NCBI RefSeq assembly: GCF_000002995.4
Contig: NW_025062479.1
Coordinates: 5,573,221 to 5,637,220, forward strand
Length of the DNA stretch: 64,000 nt
From: Brugia malayi
Lineage: Eukaryota > Nematoda > Chromadorea > Rhabditida > Onchocercidae
Direction: 5' to 3'
Below, one piece after another: positions 1 to 12,560 of this stretch. The notes beneath the pieces are model-generated. The model ran no database searches. It worked only from the letters and a program-made list of their open reading frames with translations, and was not told the DNA's origin. Position 1 is the first letter of the stretch; each line of letters opens with the position of its first letter. The position numbers were made by a program, and so were the translations under genes.

Positions 1-957
1 CACCAGAATAGTTCGGTTTACACAAATTAACTGTAGGTAAGATAATTACTGGACTTCGATCTCTCGCTGTTGTTTGCTTCAGGACTGATTTTATGATTAC
101 TGGCTTTTCAGTGGTTACTGGTGACGGTGATCTAGACTGGGGTGACTTCGGAGGATATGGTGGAGTATGGGGACCACGTCTTACTTTTCTAAAAATATTT
201 TAAAATATGCATTACCCTTCCTGTTATACTATTAAACTCCTTGATTATAACAGTCATATAAGATAAGATACAACTCACTAACCGCTCAGCCGAAACTGGA
301 TTAGTTGAAATATTTGTCACGCTACTTAGAAGACTGCGATCAGAATTTGCTTCAGAATAATCGCTTCCACTGATATTCAGTTGGTTTGCTGTCTTAATAA
401 AATATGGTATTTAAAATACATTAAAACACATCGTAAACTGTTCGGTTGCAAAATTATCACACGAGAGATGTATACCTGATATTTTGGACCATTTTATTGA
501 TCGAGAAAAAATGCGAACTAACATCATTATTTGCCAACAAATGACTCTTATCAGGATTTGGAGGCGTAACCGGCCCACGCCGAACTTTCCCAATAACAAA
601 CGGAGGTTTAGGTGGTGGAGGACAATGATATAAAGCATCCGTTATGACTGAATGAGTCTGCTCACATACCTGAAATAAAATTCCTAGCACTACTAAAATA
701 ACTTACTACTCACTTATATGGAGAAAAGGAACGGGCCTTTTAGCTAGACAAGAGAATAAGTTCATTAACGATGAAGCATTTAAATTCATCGGCATGACTG
801 AGAATAGATCTTGTCTTCTGCGACAGTCAGTTTAAATATCTTCAAATAACTAAGTCGAGTGATTCTTCAGTAAGTAACTAAGTACGAAGCGATAATAGCA
901 AAAAACCTTAAGAGATTCCACTGCGGCTTCACATTTCACTTTACGTTCCATATTCAT
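1..957 (-). CDS. Unidentified proline/serine-rich protein, 5' part (truncated by window edge)
   Basis: I do not recognise this gene. Reading leftward, exon 1 (907-957) begins with ATG and encodes 17 residues starting MNMERKVKCEAAVES. Exon 2 starts at 669 after TTTCAG and carries VCEQTHSVITD, a run of prolines and then GKVRRGPVTPPNP. Exon 3 (about 395 down to 283) is serine/asparagine-rich and ends in phase 2. Exon 4 (188 down to the window edge) starts after TTTTTAG in matching phase and carries RKVRRGPHTPPYPPKSP, then SRSPSP. The motif KVRRGP-x-TPP-x-P therefore occurs twice. The exon 2 donor is uncertain: GTATAC at 475 is phase 2, but exon 3 needs phase 0, which would favour the GTTAGT donor inside exon 2. 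The frame stays open a little upstream of the chosen ATG, so an earlier exon is possible. The composition suggests a disordered, basic, phosphorylatable scaffold; that is inference only. Confidence 0.55.
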
Positions 958-2259
958 TAGCAAGTCCTTGAAGTGTTGATAAATCTCTTATTATGTAAAC
1001 TATAGTGCACTAGAAGCAGCAATTTTTAAACACAAACAAAATACAAACGATGGACGGCAGGTGAAATGAACTGACACTTAGGTCCTACATCAGAAGGTAA
1101 AAACAAAGTACTTTTCAAGGTGTCCAGGAAATTCCTTAATTTCTACGACCTGGTTTTATTTTTAGTCATCTGCTTACTTTCACAGAGAGACCTGCCATAA
1201 GTAAAGGTCAAAATTATATTACTTATGGTAGTATTCCATGAAAGAATACCATTTGCTGTTTCCATGCAGTTACTTCATCAGACAAGGGTTTGATAAGCAT
1301 ACAAGTCAATATTAGCATCTATAATCACAACTACATGGGGTTATTTCAGCAGCGTATGATACTTTGAATCGTGCCATGTTCATGTTTTCTTTATTTTCTT
1401 TATTATTCCTTGTTCAAAAATTTACATGGCTTTGAAATATACTGCGTTAAGTTTTGAAATCTTTTTTTCTATACAAATTAAACTCCAATTTCTATTCCCA
1501 AATTCACCGAATCATAGAGCGAACTGTATTCGACTTCGAAATTCCCCTCTTTAAGTTACACATCCGACTACAAAACAGCGACAAATGTACCGCTCAGACA
1601 GCACAAAATAAAAGCCCCTTCCACACCCACAATTTTGCGGATTTTCCAAACCATGCGCCATTTGAGAAAATGCCAAAGGTTTTGACTGTATTGAGAACAA
1701 TCGTTTCAGGATCTCATGAACACACAAGCTGCATTACTGTGAAACAGTGGGACTTTCATCTGGCAATTGTCGTAAAGGAGACACGAGCGTTCGTTGACAG
1801 ACCGGGTTGTTGCTGGCGTACGCAACATAATATTATAATACAATATGAATTCCAACACGATTTAAATAATTGAAACTGAATCTCGACCCAAATCAGGCTA
1901 TTAATCTTGCGATGAATGCCTGTGGTATACTTCAGCCGTCCGAAACAGTTTATTGCAATGCGGTCTCGCGGATGAAAAGTGGGCTTCATTAAATCTTGCA
2001 GATACGTTTTTAGGGCGAGGAAGACGTGGTTGGATAGGCGGAGTGGTCAGGGTTATAACGTTGAGGATTATAACATAACTTTAGGCAGTGCGATGTAAAA
2101 TATGCAAATACTTGCTATTTATTTTTTGGACGTTACGCTTTAACTAGTTTGCCTGGAATTTCGGCCACAGCGTTAGCACTGTCTGGTGTATTTTTAGTGG
2201 GCTGTATCGATTAGTTCAACTTATTTTCTTTGTGTAGCAGAAACAGTATCGTTGTGATA
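958..2259. other. Divergent intergenic region (shared 5' flanks)
   Basis: This 1.3 kb stretch lies between the leftward gene ending at 957 and the rightward SET gene, so it should hold both promoters. A 139-codon plus-strand open frame (1454-1873) begins with TTG rather than ATG. Its sequence is locally richer in GC than the flanks, but it has no recognisable domain. I treat it as unproven. No tRNA or repeat was seen. Confidence 0.4.
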
Positions 2260-5054
2260 ATGGGTGAGCCAGTGGCGAAGCGCTGCAAGACGGATAACGA
2301 AACAAATGGTGATAGCTCGAAGGTGGTTTGAAACTTGGTCTTGTTTTGTAGTTTTTAAATATGTACATAATTAGGCTCCTACTGTAATACATGGAGACTT
2401 GTTTGAGTCGTTTCTTTATTAGCTGCTCGTTGAAAATAAGAATATGAAAGGCTTAAGGGTATATTCTGGTAGATATTTTATAAAAATCCATTGGAATTGT
2501 GAATATAGTTGGTCTGTGGGAAAATTAATACAGTCATTTTTGTTTCGGGGCAAAAAGTTGTTGGTTCGACCAGAATGTTATGGTTTTTCTTACAATACTG
2601 CATATATGTAGGTCGCATCCTTAAAAAAAAATTCCGTTTCCTTGAACTGTTAGTTTTCTGGGGTCATTCCGAAATTTTATAAAACTATTGGGTTTTTAAC
2701 TGAGACACAACTGAAACAAATAGATGTACTGGAGCAGATAGTTTACTGTGCTTTACTGACATGACGCTAGAACATTATGAAGTGTGCGATTTCTTATGGA
2801 ATTGCAATGATCACTTAATAGCACCGTTTCAGTCTTTGTTTTTTCATTCTCTGTGCCACTGAGTCACTTTCTATCATCCAGCAAATTTTCCTGTGGCACA
2901 GCTCTTATCAGTTCTTTTTTTTTTCCCTTTGTTCAAAACAGTTTCAGTCATGTACTGTGATCCGCTGTATTTGCTTTTGCTTATGTTTCCAGGTGGGTGA
3001 TTACGATGCTGCTACGCAAAAAATTCTGGAACAAATTGATCAAGTGCAGAGTGAAATAGATTCCTTGAATGAGAAGGCAAGCGAAGAAATATTGAAGGCT
3101 AGTTTTCGTAATGTTTGTTTTAGAGCTCCACCTTTATCGAAGTTTCTTGCAAGTTTTAAGGCTTGATAAATCAAATGTACAGCAGATCTGATGTGATGCT
3201 TCTGCAAGATAGTCTGCGTCTTCCGGAAGAAGTTTTAGGCAGACTTCAAAGTTGTTTTTTATCGTTTTGATGACATACTATAATGTTTTGAGCTTTCGCT
3301 TTTGGTCAAAGTGATAACTTGTTGGCAGAGTTATATCTTAGCGTTTCTGTACTGTCCGGTCATTATCTTAATAGGTTTTCCGTTATGATTTAATTGCGTT
3401 ATGATCTAGTTTTTTGAAATCTTGTGGGAAAAAGTTAGAAGCACTTTTTTAAAGGTTGAACAAAAATATAATTCTCTTCGAAAGCCGTTTTTCGACAAGC
3501 GCAATGATCTTGTTCGAGACATTCCAAATTTCTGGGTCACCGCAGTAAGTTTTGATTAAAGTTCTAATTATATGGCATTAATTGCTATATTGCGAGACGT
3601 AAATAGTGATGAGCTGGGAAACTGGAATGGAAATTTTATAATGTATTCTCTCCCAAAACACAAAAAGTTCGAAATTTTTAGCACTGTAAGAACGAAGCAT
3701 AGGTGTTTTTTAACTTCTCTTACAAAGTTAGGTTTTAAGGTTGTGAATTCAAATTATTTTGAACTGAATAGAGAAAAACTTGTCCAGCTGTTCAATTAGC
3801 GTAATTTAGGGAGAGATCGTTACAAGATCATTACAGTTATATGTAATTCAGTGAAGTGCATAATTCACTTCCTATTTATCAGTTTCTTAAGTACTATGCG
3901 AAAAGAAGCAGTCGAATCCGTTAAAACTTTTTTTAGTTTGTCAACCATCCAAATATCAGTGCGATATTGGACGAAGAAGAAGAAGAATGTTTACATTATC
4001 TTACCACAGTTGAGGTTTGTCTTTCCATAATTTCTGTGACTGTCACTTTTTTGATTTTATACGACATATTCTGTCTATCATTAAAGTTGAAAGTTTCTGT
4101 TTCTGTCGAAACTTTAAATGTTATCCTGAAATATGTCATACCTTATTCAACACTTGTTAGAAATTTCTAGATATATAAGATATATATTGCCATGCATAAA
4201 TGACTTCAAAAATAAAATCTCAATAGTTACGAGCTGGGCGGTATAGAGGTAGTTAGTATGTGCATTATTTCGGTAACCTACCCAGTACTCCTATTAAATT
4301 ATACTGATTTGCAGAATTGATTGTTTTAGGTGGAAGAATTTGATGATATCAAGTCTGGATATAGGATTAAATTGACATTTGATGAGAATCCGTTTTTTGA
4401 AAATACTCAGCTTGTCAAGGAATTTTTTCTCGGTGATTTTGAACCGACAAGTACTACGACTGTCATCAAATGGAAGCCGGATAATGATCTCTTAAATAAA
4501 GTATTATTTCCTTAAATATCATCTCTTCCAAATATGTTTCCATCTTTCAGAGCTTTTGCATTCAATTACAGTTGCAGTTTAATTTACTTAAAGGTGAAAA
4601 CCAAGAACCAGAGTAGTGGTGATGCAACGCCAGCGCCACGTTCATTTTTTGCTTGGCTATCAGATAATCAGGATCCAAGTAACGACGAGATTGCAGAAGT
4701 AGGCTTCAGTAGTTTAATTCTGAAGACTCACCCCTGTTTCCATATATTGTTTTTTATCAATAGTTTAATTCTAAGGACACACCCCATGTTTCCGTATATT
4801 GTTTTTTATCGTATAGTTCTACTCAGAATACTTTATACTTCATATATGAAAACTTTACTCTTTTGTGCTAATTGTGCTAACTCTATGTATTAAGCTTTCT
4901 GTTGTAGTTAATCAAAGACGATCTTTGGCCGAATCCGCTGCAGTACTTTTTGGTGCCAGAAATGGATGAAAATGCTGGAGTTTCCGGTGACGACGACAAT
5001 TTTGATGATATTTTCGAGGAAGCCGATGATGCTGGAGAAGATAATGAGGACTGA
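2260..5054 (+). CDS. SET: SET/TAF-I histone chaperone (NAP family), seven exons
   Basis: This is the nematode orthologue of SET/TAF-Ibeta, a nuclear NAP-family chaperone that binds histones and inhibits their acetylation. Exons are 2260-2322, 2993-3097, 3455-3544, 3937-4014, 4330-4500, 4594-4698 and 4908-5054, all joining in phase 0. The N-terminus is [14 protein letters not shown]. The dimerisation helix follows ([21 protein letters not shown], then [17 protein letters not shown]). The earmuff domain has [46 protein letters not shown] and [10 protein letters not shown], then FFAWLSD and [20 protein letters not shown]. The tail is acidic ([14 protein letters not shown]), as in the family but shorter than in vertebrates. 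Length is about 250 residues. The intron after exon 2 uses a GC donor (AAG/GCTAGT); the conserved EEILKVEQKY junction requires it. Confidence 0.95.
3098..3454 (+). other. GC-AG intron in SET
   Basis: Exon 2 must end at 3097 to keep the conserved EEILK/VEQKY peptide in frame. The next bases are GCTAGT, and the acceptor is TTTTTTAAAG before 3455. The nearest GT (after GCTA) is in the wrong phase for that acceptor. Confidence 0.75.
4706..4815 (+). repeat. Imperfect tandem duplication of about 54 bp in SET intron 6
   Basis: Two adjacent copies both run from AGTTTAATTCT through a CACCCC-containing segment to ATATTGTTTTTTATC. They occupy roughly 4708-4760 and 4762-4815 and differ at a handful of positions. 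The duplication sits wholly in the intron before the last exon. Confidence 0.8.
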
Positions 5055-5519
5055 TTAAAAGTAATTAGTTTCGGGTAGGCCAGATGCTGATTTTTCTGGT
5101 TTTTGCTGCCATTGCAGTAACATTAAGAAATGGTTTTTCGTTGATATTTAGTTTTTTAAAACAAGTTCTTTGCTGTTGTATGAAACAATTTGCCATTGCA
5201 GAACCCTGTTGGGAAAGCTGTTTGTGTGCACACTGATAAATTCTAGCGATTTTATTGGTCGATATTTTCTTTGCCAGTAATTAGTGGTAAACCGTATTTA
5301 GGTAGGAGTAGCGCACTAGGTTTCCGAATTTTTTCATGAAATGGTAGTTGGATTTCTTATCTGGGTTTTGGGTGTTGTATCTAATTGGTTCATCCAATAG
5401 ATATATTTTGGCTTTGCTCTTTTTCCTCCCATCCTTATTGTTTAAGTAATGCGCTACTGCTAGTTTTATAGATCTAATCCTATTTGTTAAGAGTATGATA
5501 GTATCAATGTGCTATATTC

Positions 5520-5525
5520 AATAAA
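5520..5525 (+). terminator. Polyadenylation signal AATAAA downstream of SET
   Basis: A canonical AATAAA lies 466 bp after the SET stop codon on the same strand. It is a plausible 3' end signal, although other A-rich hexamers occur nearby. Confidence 0.4.
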
Positions 5526-5604
5526 CAGAATCAATGTGTGCATGTAAGCGTGCTTTGTGATGTGCGCATATATGTATGTGGGTAAACGTGTATGTATGTG
5601 TGTA

Positions 5605-5627
5605 TGTGTGTGTGTGTGTGTGTGTGT
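5605..5627. repeat. (TG)n microsatellite
   Basis: About 11 TG dinucleotides directly follow interrupted TATG/TGTA repeats, downstream of the SET polyadenylation signal. Confidence 0.9.
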
Positions 5628-6095
5628 TCTCGCATTTAAATATTTTGATAAAGTTTCCTTCCTATTTTTGTACGCACTTTTCTATTCAGATCATATGTTG
5701 TCATTTTGTCACTTTTCATTTGCTAAGTTAACAGTAACTGATTATGTATTTGTCATTTTGCGCTCGCATCTCAGACATTAGTTTTAATGCAGCATTTCAG
5801 ATTTTAGAATTTTCTGATAAAGAGTACCGTGCACAAGCTCACAAGTTTAGCTTTTAACCCAGGTCCTCCTATTAGCTACGTGTACAAAAAAGACATTAAC
5901 GAAAATTTTCAAACAGTGTCTGAGAAAGCGTGACGCTTGTAAGTGTCGTTATTGGATAAAACTCTGTTTATCTAGTGTGGACTAATTGTATTCATTCGTC
6001 GGCTACTGTAGTGTTTAACAAATTCATTATTCAAAATTTCGGTTTTTCTAGGCTAAACTTCTGTAATATTCAATGGGAGCCTTTCTTTGGACAGC

Positions 6096-6119
6096 ATATA
6101 TATATATATATATATATAT
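6096..6119. repeat. (TA)n microsatellite
   Basis: An uninterrupted AT dinucleotide run of 24 bp in intergenic DNA. Confidence 0.9.
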
Positions 6120-8505
6120 TATAAAACTCAAGATTACGGTGATACTGAGTTGGGTTCATGAATTGAATCCCGAGTTCCGTTATCCGAAATGTATTCAGTT
6201 GGTATAAATAAAGAATAAACTATTGCTAAGTACAGTTTTATATAATCTCAATATATGTTAAGTGGGTCTATAATGTTTTGTAACTTCCTACTTCGTTTTT
6301 CAACGAATAATGTGTTTTAAATTTCTTGAAGAAAGTAACACCAGACTGTTGTACATTTTTGTTTGCTAAATCTATCAGCATTTTTTGTCCTTTCGATGTC
6401 GCTATTACCAAGCACTGCTTTTTCTTGGGCGCTTGGGGAATTGTTCTCATTCTCGAACATTTTTTATTTAATGTGTGGAATGTTGTTGCTGTTCACATGT
6501 TTTAGCCAGAAATAAGACAATTTTAAAGTCCTATTTACAAACTCTTGCATATAAGGAGAAAAAGCATCCCACGCTTGAGATAAATTTGTTCATCGTTGAT
6601 TCGTTTTTGCTGCTCGATGTCCATATTTTTCTATGAAATAATGAAATAAGGTAGGTTTTTGAATTGTAAACACACGGATTGTACCTCTCTTTTGTACTGT
6701 AAGGTTATGGTGTCGAAAAATATATTACACGTTTTTGCTATGACACATTATTTTTTAAAGAGTTACATTTTAGAAAAGCAGGGTTACCCTATATGTTGCT
6801 GTTTTTGGTAAAGAATCTATAAATCATTGGTTGAATTTTTATAAGAGGTTGTGAATGCAAGCACGTAGTGGGTTTTTCGGAGCAGAAAGCGCTTACTGTT
6901 GAGGGTGATAAGTTGCTAATGGGGAAGGAGGGACGAGGGGTTTATAGAACGTGTAACTTGGATACAGGGATATATCGTTACAATGTGGAATTGTATCATA
7001 TAAGCAGTCATCCAATACTCATTTTTCTGTTGTAGCTGAGTATGGGATTTTCAACTGTTAACAAAGTGCATAATATATTGTTTAATTTGATAAAAATTAA
7101 TAGTGATTCCTGGAGGAATTGACAATGTTAAAATCCAACCCTTACTACATGAAGAGAAAAGATCATCTGATAGCTAGCTCTTACCTCAATGTAATCATGC
7201 GCTTGTTGCAAGTGAGTGCTAACTGCATATGGAATTAACTTGTCTAGATAGTTTTTTTGTACCAACACGTTATAGTTCGACTGCTCTCCCGCGCTCATTT
7301 AATTCAGTTCATTTAAATCCCTTAAGTTCCCCATCAATTCATTCATTTTCTTCAGTTCATTTGTAGATACTCTAGGAATTATCACCGTATTGTTGCTATA
7401 GATTAATACTTGTGTATCGTGGCTGCAAAAGCATTACAATAGGCTTTTCATTCAACGCATTCGTCTATATCAATTACAGCAAGAAACAAAGGCTCTTGAA
7501 CATAAGAAAGCTCAGTTCAACTCTACAGAGTCAGATACCCCAGGTTTCACGATATAGACGCTACAATTCGAGTCCTTTTTCATTTAAATGTTTTTAAGTA
7601 GTTTGAATATAAACATAACTAAAGTCAGTGTAGAAATTGAAAAAGGACTAAGGTTTTCCTAGTATTCCACATAATTTTCATATTCAGGACGTTATGAGAG
7701 CATATTTCTCAACCTAATGTTTTCAGCTGAGATTGGAGCGAATTATCGAAATGTTTTAAATATTAATGGATTACGTGCTTTTTGGCCTTGCAAGACGTAA
7801 TCATGTGGTTTGAAATCGTGGAAATATGTCGCTCATTTTAAAAGCTTGGGTAGAGAAGTACGGGAAGTGGGATCTGGTGACAGGGAGGTTTTTTTTTATT
7901 TTAGGGAACCGCTTAGCGGCTTTCATATCAACTTACCAGTTTATTGCTTAGTGGACGAAAGTTTCAAACTAAAATTTTATTAACTGAGGAAAAATGCCGA
8001 TAACAACCAATAGCTAAGTCTTTTAAGAACTATGAAATTTAATTCTTAAAGAAATAAATTCCAGAAATGAACTTCCGAAAATTCGAAGCCTATTCACATT
8101 TCTCGGAAAAACAGAATGGCAGTTGTTTAAAAAATAGGAACTTCAGCAAAGAACTAGGACGTCATTAACAATTAATAAGTTGAATTTTAAATAAACCATC
8201 TATTTTCATAGCGACCATCAAAAGGAAAAAATATCAAAATAAAGAAAGTAGACGAATTCGAGATTTCTACTAGTACCAACATAAGTAATTGGTATGAAAA
8301 TAGCATTACGATTTCCTAACAAAGCAATTCTAAGAGAATAATGTACACCCATCAAAATATTGTGCTGCCCACTGTTAGTGCTGCGATATTGACAGCCTTC
8401 AATCTCATTCTTTGTTACAATTATTCCACGTGCGTTTGCTGGTCATTTTGAACGTATTCGTGAAGGATCTAAGGTAAGGAGTACTGTTAAAATTATGAAT
8501 AATCA

Positions 8506-11031
8506 TTAGAACGAAGGAAGGTCATATCTAAAACTTACGATGCAAATCGACTGCAACCATAATATAAAAAACCGGGTTTCAAAACCATATAAACTTACTT
8601 TTACTATTTCTTCTAAATCCAGTACCTCCTTATGCTCCCTTTCATACCGTCCCTCAGCTTCTTCTAACTGCTTTTTAAGTGCCTGGAACATCAAGAATAC
8701 TGGATATTATGCAAATACAAAATCTGTTACCGTTTTTATAGCACGTATTCGCTAAATGAATTGATGAAATTACTTATACCGAATTTCACATTTAAAAATA
8801 AAAGTAGATAACAATATAAAAATACCTCAATGAGTTCCTCTTTCTCATGCAGCGAAGAAACCAAAGTTTGTTCATTAATTACACTTGATCCAAGACTACT
8901 AAAATCATCTGAAACTTCAAAGCAACAACTCTTGCATAGATACTTCTATACAAATACAAGGAGGTACTGCATTTTGAAGCATAGTGAAAGTAAATAGGGA
9001 ACAAATGATCACAAAACTGAACAATAAAATACGCACCGCTACTCTGAAGCTGTACAATTGTGGTCTGCAAAACTTTGATAATGTCTTCGCGCTCAATTTT
9101 GCTGGCAACCTCCTCGTCTACTTTTATCCTAAAATTTATTAGAAATTCCTAACAAGCCTGCTAAAGCGCTGTAACCCGAAATGCTAAAAAAAAAAAAGAT
9201 AACTTGCCTGCATTCATTAAGAACGCGCTGAGTTTCTTCCAATTCCGCATTAAGCTGAACTTTCTGTGCAACTTCTTCATCCAGTCTGCGACGCAACATT
9301 TCAATTTAAATAAGATTATTATTATAATTTTCGGAAAATATACAGACGAGAAAAAGCTAGGAATGAAACGGAACAGACAAAAAACTTATCTGTTCATTCT
9401 TTTTTTCACACGCTTTACGTAACAACTCATTTTCCTGCTTAGCTGATTGCTGCGCTGCTTGATAGTCAGCTCGAATTGACTCAACTGTATTGATTGGGTC
9501 TTCTGTAAAATCGTCTTTTAAATTTTTTATTTAGCAGAGGCATCCGCTATAAGAAAAGTTTTTCTGCAATTCTCAACTTGGATATCCCATTGAGATTTGG
9601 AAGTGCACCTACTGGACAGTTTAAAATAATGAGGTACTGATCAAAAGCTATGAGAAAGAAAAAGTGTTTTTGTCCAGTTAAGCAGTTCGAAGTATATCTT
9701 ATCAGAAAGACTTTAAAAAACTTTTTAACACTAGTTTTATAAGGCTTTTAATACTATCTTCTGTGCACTGCACTCAATTGACTATATATAGGGATGGTAA
9801 TTAAGGCATTATAAAAACCCATCAATTTCGGATTTCAAAGAACAGTTTAGCATTTCTGTAAAACTACCGTGGAGATGCAACGGAAGATTTGTACGATCAA
9901 TTAATGATGATTTAACAACATTCTCCATGAAAATATCAGTGTTCCGATCAATGTCATCGCTTGACATCAAATTCAAACTGTTATTCGCTAGTGGTGTGCT
10001 TTCATCAACCTCTTTATTGGCTACAACAGCTGCACTAGTACAGTTTTCGGCAATAGTGTCATTACGGTTACCAATCTCTATATCATACAGAGGTATGCCT
10101 GAACCAGTTTCCAGTGATACCGAACGAAGTGTATCACTCAAACTACCGATTACCTGAAATTGATAATTTTGGAATTTGCAAAGGAAGTTCAGAAATGCAT
10201 AAATTAGCGAGAAAATCACATCATAATGAATTGCGCTATCAAACTATGTAACAGTGTATACACGGTTTTAGGGAAATTAATCATTGAACAAAAATGAGTT
10301 TGAATATTTCTGATACCTTTCGTGATTTGGAAGTAATAATGTTAGGACATGTCGAAACAAAGAGTCAACCATTCCATGATAGAAACCTTCACAAAAGTTG
10401 TGAACAAATCCAAAATACAAAATCTGGTGCGGTAGTTAGAAATGAATTAACAAATACCCAATTAATATATAGATGAAATGGTGATACCTGCCATATAAAA
10501 TACTCATGTAATATTTAATGCAAGTTCAGTTTGACATGGAAACACAAAACACGATATCACAAACCCGTTGATACAAAACAGAATACCAGGTCCCAATAAT
10601 GCGAATTTATTTTAGAAAGTTTGATTCTTATTATCTTAATGTCATGTAGTGACAATGTATGAGATCTCAAAAGCTTCATGCAGTCCAAAAAGACGTTGTA
10701 GTGCTCAGTGGAATTTTTCAAAAGCTGTCCTAAAGCACTAAAATTTCAAAGCGTATATGCAACTATAAGGTCAAAAAAAAAAGTGAATTTGGGACGCATC
10801 TCAAAATTATACATTTTGATGCTCGACCTCGAAATATTTCAAGTCATGAAATGATTGACATAATGTCTCAATATCGTGATGTAGCGTAAATTTTTATGGT
10901 GGAAATGAAACCATACGTTTAAGAAATCAAACCTCAAAATCATCATCAACCAGGGAACTGATATCGTAGCTTGTAATACCACTCTGTGCGTTAAGGTCAA
11001 GATGTCTCTGACATATATGATTGGCGTTCAT
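8506..11031 (-). CDS. Coiled-coil protein of unknown family
   Basis: I do not recognise a named family. Exon 1 (10933-11031) starts with ATG: MNANHICQRHLDLNAQSG, ending SLVDDDFE. Exon 2 (from 10153 to about 9819) is acidic and serine/asparagine-rich (VIGSLSDTLRSVSLETGSG). Several exons of heptad-rich helix follow: EDPINTVESIRADYQAAQQ (about 9505-9390); RRLDEEVAQKVQLNAELEE (about 9290-9208); IKVDEEVASKIEREDIIKVL (9128 down to about 9050); SSVINEQTLVSSLHEKEELI (about 8878-8826); and ALKKQLEEAEGRYEREHKEV (about 8681-8598). A short last exon appears to end at 8506. The exon 2/exon 3 junction does not match in phase, so a small exon is probably missing, and the 3' end is tentative. Estimated length is 300-350 residues. 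Golgins, rabaptins and Rab GEF coiled coils are possible relatives, but I saw no diagnostic motif. Confidence 0.65.
9129..9207 (-). other. GC-AG intron in the coiled-coil gene
   Basis: The upstream exon ends ...AATGAATGCAG followed by GCAAGT, the consensus GC donor. The acceptor is ATTTTAG before GATAAAAG. The join gives NECR/IKVDEEVA in frame. The nearby GTTATC alternative runs into a stop in the next exon. Confidence 0.8.
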
Positions 11032-12560
11032 CCTATTCTACGTTACCTGAAACACTTCCATTTAATTTTAGGATTATCATCATAATGCAGCATTAATTTT
11101 ACATGAGATACAGAATAAGAACGGAAACATCCATGTAAAACAGATAAAGCAAGCAAACAGACAAAAAATTACTTAGAATTAAGAAAATTCTGCTCTAATT
11201 GAGCGATATTATTGCTACACGATTTCTTCAAATGATGTCACCTTAACTAAATATTCCTGATTCATGAAGAGAATTCAAAAAAGTCCGAAATGTAATATGG
11301 AATTGATTAACTAAAGGAAAACAATGTCTTTAATAACTACGGATCTTCATGATCTAAAGAATGCCTTCTCCAGCGTCAATGTTATAAATTAGCACGAAAC
11401 CATGTTCAGTGCAGTGCAACTAACTCCCAAAATGCAAACGAGCGTAACACAGTTCACAGAAATTATCCTTTCTCAGTAAATCACACTCATATGGCTTGTA
11501 TGCATGCATACGAGTCGCTTTTGTATGAATTAACGTTTGATGCGAGTAAAACATTAATGAGTCATTTAAGACTTGTATAATTAGTGGCCGTCTCCAACAC
11601 TACTACTCAGCTTATATTTCCATTCACATCAGTACCGTTGTGCTCATTTTAATTGCATTGCACTAATCGCACTTAATTAGGGCTATTGAAAATAAGTCGA
11701 GATTCTTGACAATCGTCTTACTAGAACTTCCAGACGCACTAGAGCTTGGTTAATTTAATCTTAGTCTATCATTCTTCCTCTCCTCTTCCATCTCTATCCA
11801 CTACTCTGGAACACTGAAAAACTGTACTAGTCACAGTGTTCATCTTCAAACTTTAGGAATGCTGTTTCAGAACATCACAAGAAAGGTTAAATTCAGTAGC
11901 AAACAAAAGCAGGAAGTATCTAAAATTCTCAAATCATCGCCCTTTCATGGCAAACTAGCCCAAGCAATCATAAGCTCAGCTGTATGACTCCAGCACGTAA
12001 CTAATAAAAACTATCTGAGGTTGTCAATGACCATGATATCCCGATAATAAGGTTGCTGAAGATTGAAAACAGCATTGGACAAAAACCTAACTTCAGTATT
12101 TCTAAAAACTCGCTACTTTACTGATCTTCACCGAAACTGATTCTGGGAAGTATAATTCATTTAAACCTTTGCATTCAAACATTTTTTTCTCGTACAGCAC
12201 AAGGACGGATATCTTTTACCAATATTAAAATATATTGATTAATAACGAGTGCATTTCTCGAATCAAAATTTGCACAAAGGGGATTCACAACTCAATGCAC
12301 ACTCAGATGTATGAAATCCTAACATTTTGTAATATCCATCATTAACTAAGCATCCGTTACATTACTTGAACATGTAGTTAATTAACTGCTATAATCAGAA
12401 AGTTAAAACATAAAATAACAAGATGATACCACAAATAGCCGGTAGAAATATAAATAAAAAAACATAAACCTACGATACAGCAAGGAATGAAGAATGAAGA
12501 ATGAAGTACTGAAAGGCAATTATGACATTGGTAACAATTCTTACAAAAAAACGAAAATTT
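11032..12560. other. Intergenic region between coiled-coil gene and Hikeshi gene
   Basis: About 1.5 kb with no coding pattern on either strand. It should contain the 5' flank of the gene at 8506-11031 and the 3' UTR of the gene at 12561-14137. No repeat or RNA gene was recognised. Confidence 0.5.

Larger units (their letters stand above)
5055..8505. other. SET 3' UTR and gene-poor intergenic region
   Basis: The SET 3' UTR probably ends after the AATAAA at 5520-5525. Beyond it there are simple repeats and short chance frames. One plus-strand patch (8399-8472) reads open for 26 codons between an ACAG and an AAG/GTAAGG, but no partner exon was found. No tRNA or recognised gene was seen. Confidence 0.5.

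Noticed and set aside
1454..1873. 139-codon plus-strand open frame between two divergent genes
   Set aside because: It starts with TTG, has no recognisable domain and lies in a probable shared promoter. Length alone is not enough.
8399..8472. Plus-strand exon-like patch reading FVTIIPRAFAGHFERIREG
   Set aside because: It has an ACAG before and GTAAGG after, but no neighbouring plus-strand exon was found, and it sits at the 3' end of a minus-strand gene.
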